A DNA stretch of 5,616 bases from Spirochaetaceae bacterium. Lineage in GTDB: Bacteria > Spirochaetota > Spirochaetia > Treponematales > Breznakiellaceae. How positions within the stretch are numbered: the stretch's first letter is position 1; each line of letters begins with the position of its first letter. Below the pieces are notes generated by a model. That model had not been told where the DNA came from and did not search any database. It worked only from the letters and a program-made list of their open reading frames with translations. The stretch spans positions 1-5,616 of the forward strand of contig JAITNO010000092.1 in assembly GCA_031290405.1 (NCBI GenBank), read 5' to 3'. Below, one piece after another: positions 4,906 to 5,616 of the stretch. A program made the translations under genes and the position numbers.

Positions 4906-5616
4906 TTAGGGCCGCGTGTTGCTGCCGCTCCTATACGCGATGGCATAGGTGCCGGCGCTGGAGGCAGAATACCCTTCCACCTTCAGGTAGACTGTTCCGT
5001 TTATGTCGGAAATGGTTTTGGGCGTTGTATAGCCTGAATCCACCGCATTAAACCCGGAAATCACCGTGCCGCTGCTGTCATAGGCGGTAACCTTTACGTC
5101 GGCTGTTTTGCCGCTTCCCTGATAGCTGTCATTCCACCAGACATAGTGGGTTGTTCCCGAGCTTGCGGTGAAGGTGTACCAGTCTACCTCGCCTGATGTC
5201 GAGATTGTTCCGTTATACCACGCAGCGTCGCTGAGGGTGAAGCTGTTACCGGCGTTGTAGCCGGGAGGGGGGATGGGATCATCCGGGCTGCCGTCCTTCG
5301 TCCACGCGCTTGCGCTGGTTGACGCGCGCCGGTAGGTGTCGGCTTTTGCGCCTGCGGCCTGAGCCAGATAGCGCGTCTTCAGATTGTCGCCATAACTGGA
5401 ACTGCTGCTGCCTTGGGGGAAAGCGTTGCTTCCAAAATTCCCGCTGGCAATATTGCTGCCTGTCTCAAAGGTTACGCTCGTAAGGTCGGTGCAAGCTGAA
5501 AAAGCGTATTCCCCGATGCTGGTAACGCTGCCCGGTATGGTCACGCCGGCAAGGCCGGTGCAGCCGGAAAAAGCGTATGTCCCGATGCTGGCGACGTTGG
5601 CCGACATGGTAACGCT
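4906..5616 (-). CDS. BspA-like leucine-rich repeat protein with C-terminal PPC-like domain (5' end outside window)
   Basis: The frame is open through the right edge and ends at TAA (4908-4906), leaving 236 visible residues. The first Met in the window lies inside a repeat (SVTMSANVASIG) and is not the start. Visible residues 1-46 are two 23-residue LRR_5 (BspA-type) units of the form SVTI..SVTSIG.YAFSGCT.L; 47-69 is a degenerate third. A segment YLAQAAGAKADTYRRA (83-98) and a Pro-rich linker DDPIPPPG (112-119) follow. The C-terminal domain (about 124-229) is a beta-sandwich of the bacterial pre-peptidase C-terminal type, with DWYTF (145-149), YVWWNDSYQGSG (158-169), VYLKVEGY (209-216) and GTYAIAY (222-228). 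BspA-type repeats are generally surface-exposed and bind host or environmental ligands; the export signal would be in the missing N-terminus. It converges on the operon and has its own terminator. Architecture is clear; ligand unknown. Confidence 0.85.
   Translation of the reverse strand, partial: SVTMSANVASIGTYAFSGCTGLAGVTIPGSVTSIGEYAFSACTDLTSVTFETGSNIASGNFGSNAFPQGSSSSSYGDNLKTRYLAQAAGAKADTYRRASTSASAWTKDGSPDDPIPPPGYNAGNSFTLSDAAWYNGTISTSGEVDWYTFTASSGTTHYVWWNDSYQGSGKTADVKVTAYDSSGTVISGFNAVDSGYTTPKTISDINGTVYLKVEGYSASSAGTYAIAYRSGSNTRP
5410..5616 (-). repeat. 69-bp tandem repeats encoding LRR_5 units
   Basis: Three consecutive 69-bp (23-codon) units lie at 5548-5616, 5479-5547 and 5410-5478. The first two are highly similar at the DNA level, sharing for example GAAAAAGCGTAT and CCCGATGCTGG in plus-strand sense. 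The third is diverged and caps the array. The series runs off the right edge, so total copy number is unknown. Such DNA-level similarity suggests recent duplication or homogenisation. Confidence 0.8.

Noticed and set aside
4453..5037. A 194-codon plus-strand frame spanning the end of the regulator gene and the intergenic terminator
   Set aside because: It is an Arg-rich shadow frame crossing the stop of a real gene, the terminator hairpin and the end of the opposing LRR gene.

Overview
The window looks like chromosomal DNA of a spirochaete, most likely a Treponema-like gut species. The main evidence is the right-hand gene. It joins BspA/LRR_5-type leucine-rich repeats, a segment of the YLA..AGA..DTYRRA type and a DWYTF...YVWWNDSYQGSG...GTYAIAY beta domain, a combination I associate with gut treponemes. 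The AtoS/AtoC-like sensor kinase and sigma-54 activator pair beside a CvpA gene also fits my recollection of treponemes. Species level cannot be decided from the window.

Layout. Bases 1-275 hold no complete gene. They contain a possible tail of an upstream gene (stop at 38-40), two copies of a TTTGGGTTAGA...ATGAGGCA repeat, a TTGACA-type promoter candidate (116-145), an intrinsic terminator candidate (200-228) and a second promoter candidate (235-263) almost abutting the first gene. Bases 276-4759 form a tight plus-strand operon of four genes: a CvpA-family membrane protein; a divergent DNA polymerase III delta'-like clamp-loader protein with a long helical insertion; a soluble PAS-histidine kinase; and an NtrC-family sigma-54-dependent response regulator. 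Every junction overlaps (8, 4 and 4 nt), so translational coupling is likely. Bases 4760-4905 separate converging genes and carry a strong hairpin whose T-tract serves the minus strand. Bases 4906-5616 (minus) are the 3' end of a surface-type LRR protein that continues past the right edge.

How the genes work together. The kinase and regulator form an obvious cognate pair: a cytosolic sensor phosphorylates the receiver Asp, and the regulator then remodels sigma-54 RNA polymerase at promoters not visible here. No convincing -24/-12 site was found in the leader region. Why this pair shares an operon with a replication clamp-loader protein and a membrane protein is not clear from sequence. It may be only economical packing, or it may link expression of the pair to growth. 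The LRR gene is separate, convergently transcribed and probably encodes an exported protein.

No CRISPR array, tRNA, rRNA, transposase or complete novel system is visible. The best candidates for something undescribed are the promoter-to-terminator segment ahead of cvpA (small RNA or attenuator) and the roughly 100-residue insertion in the delta'-like protein.
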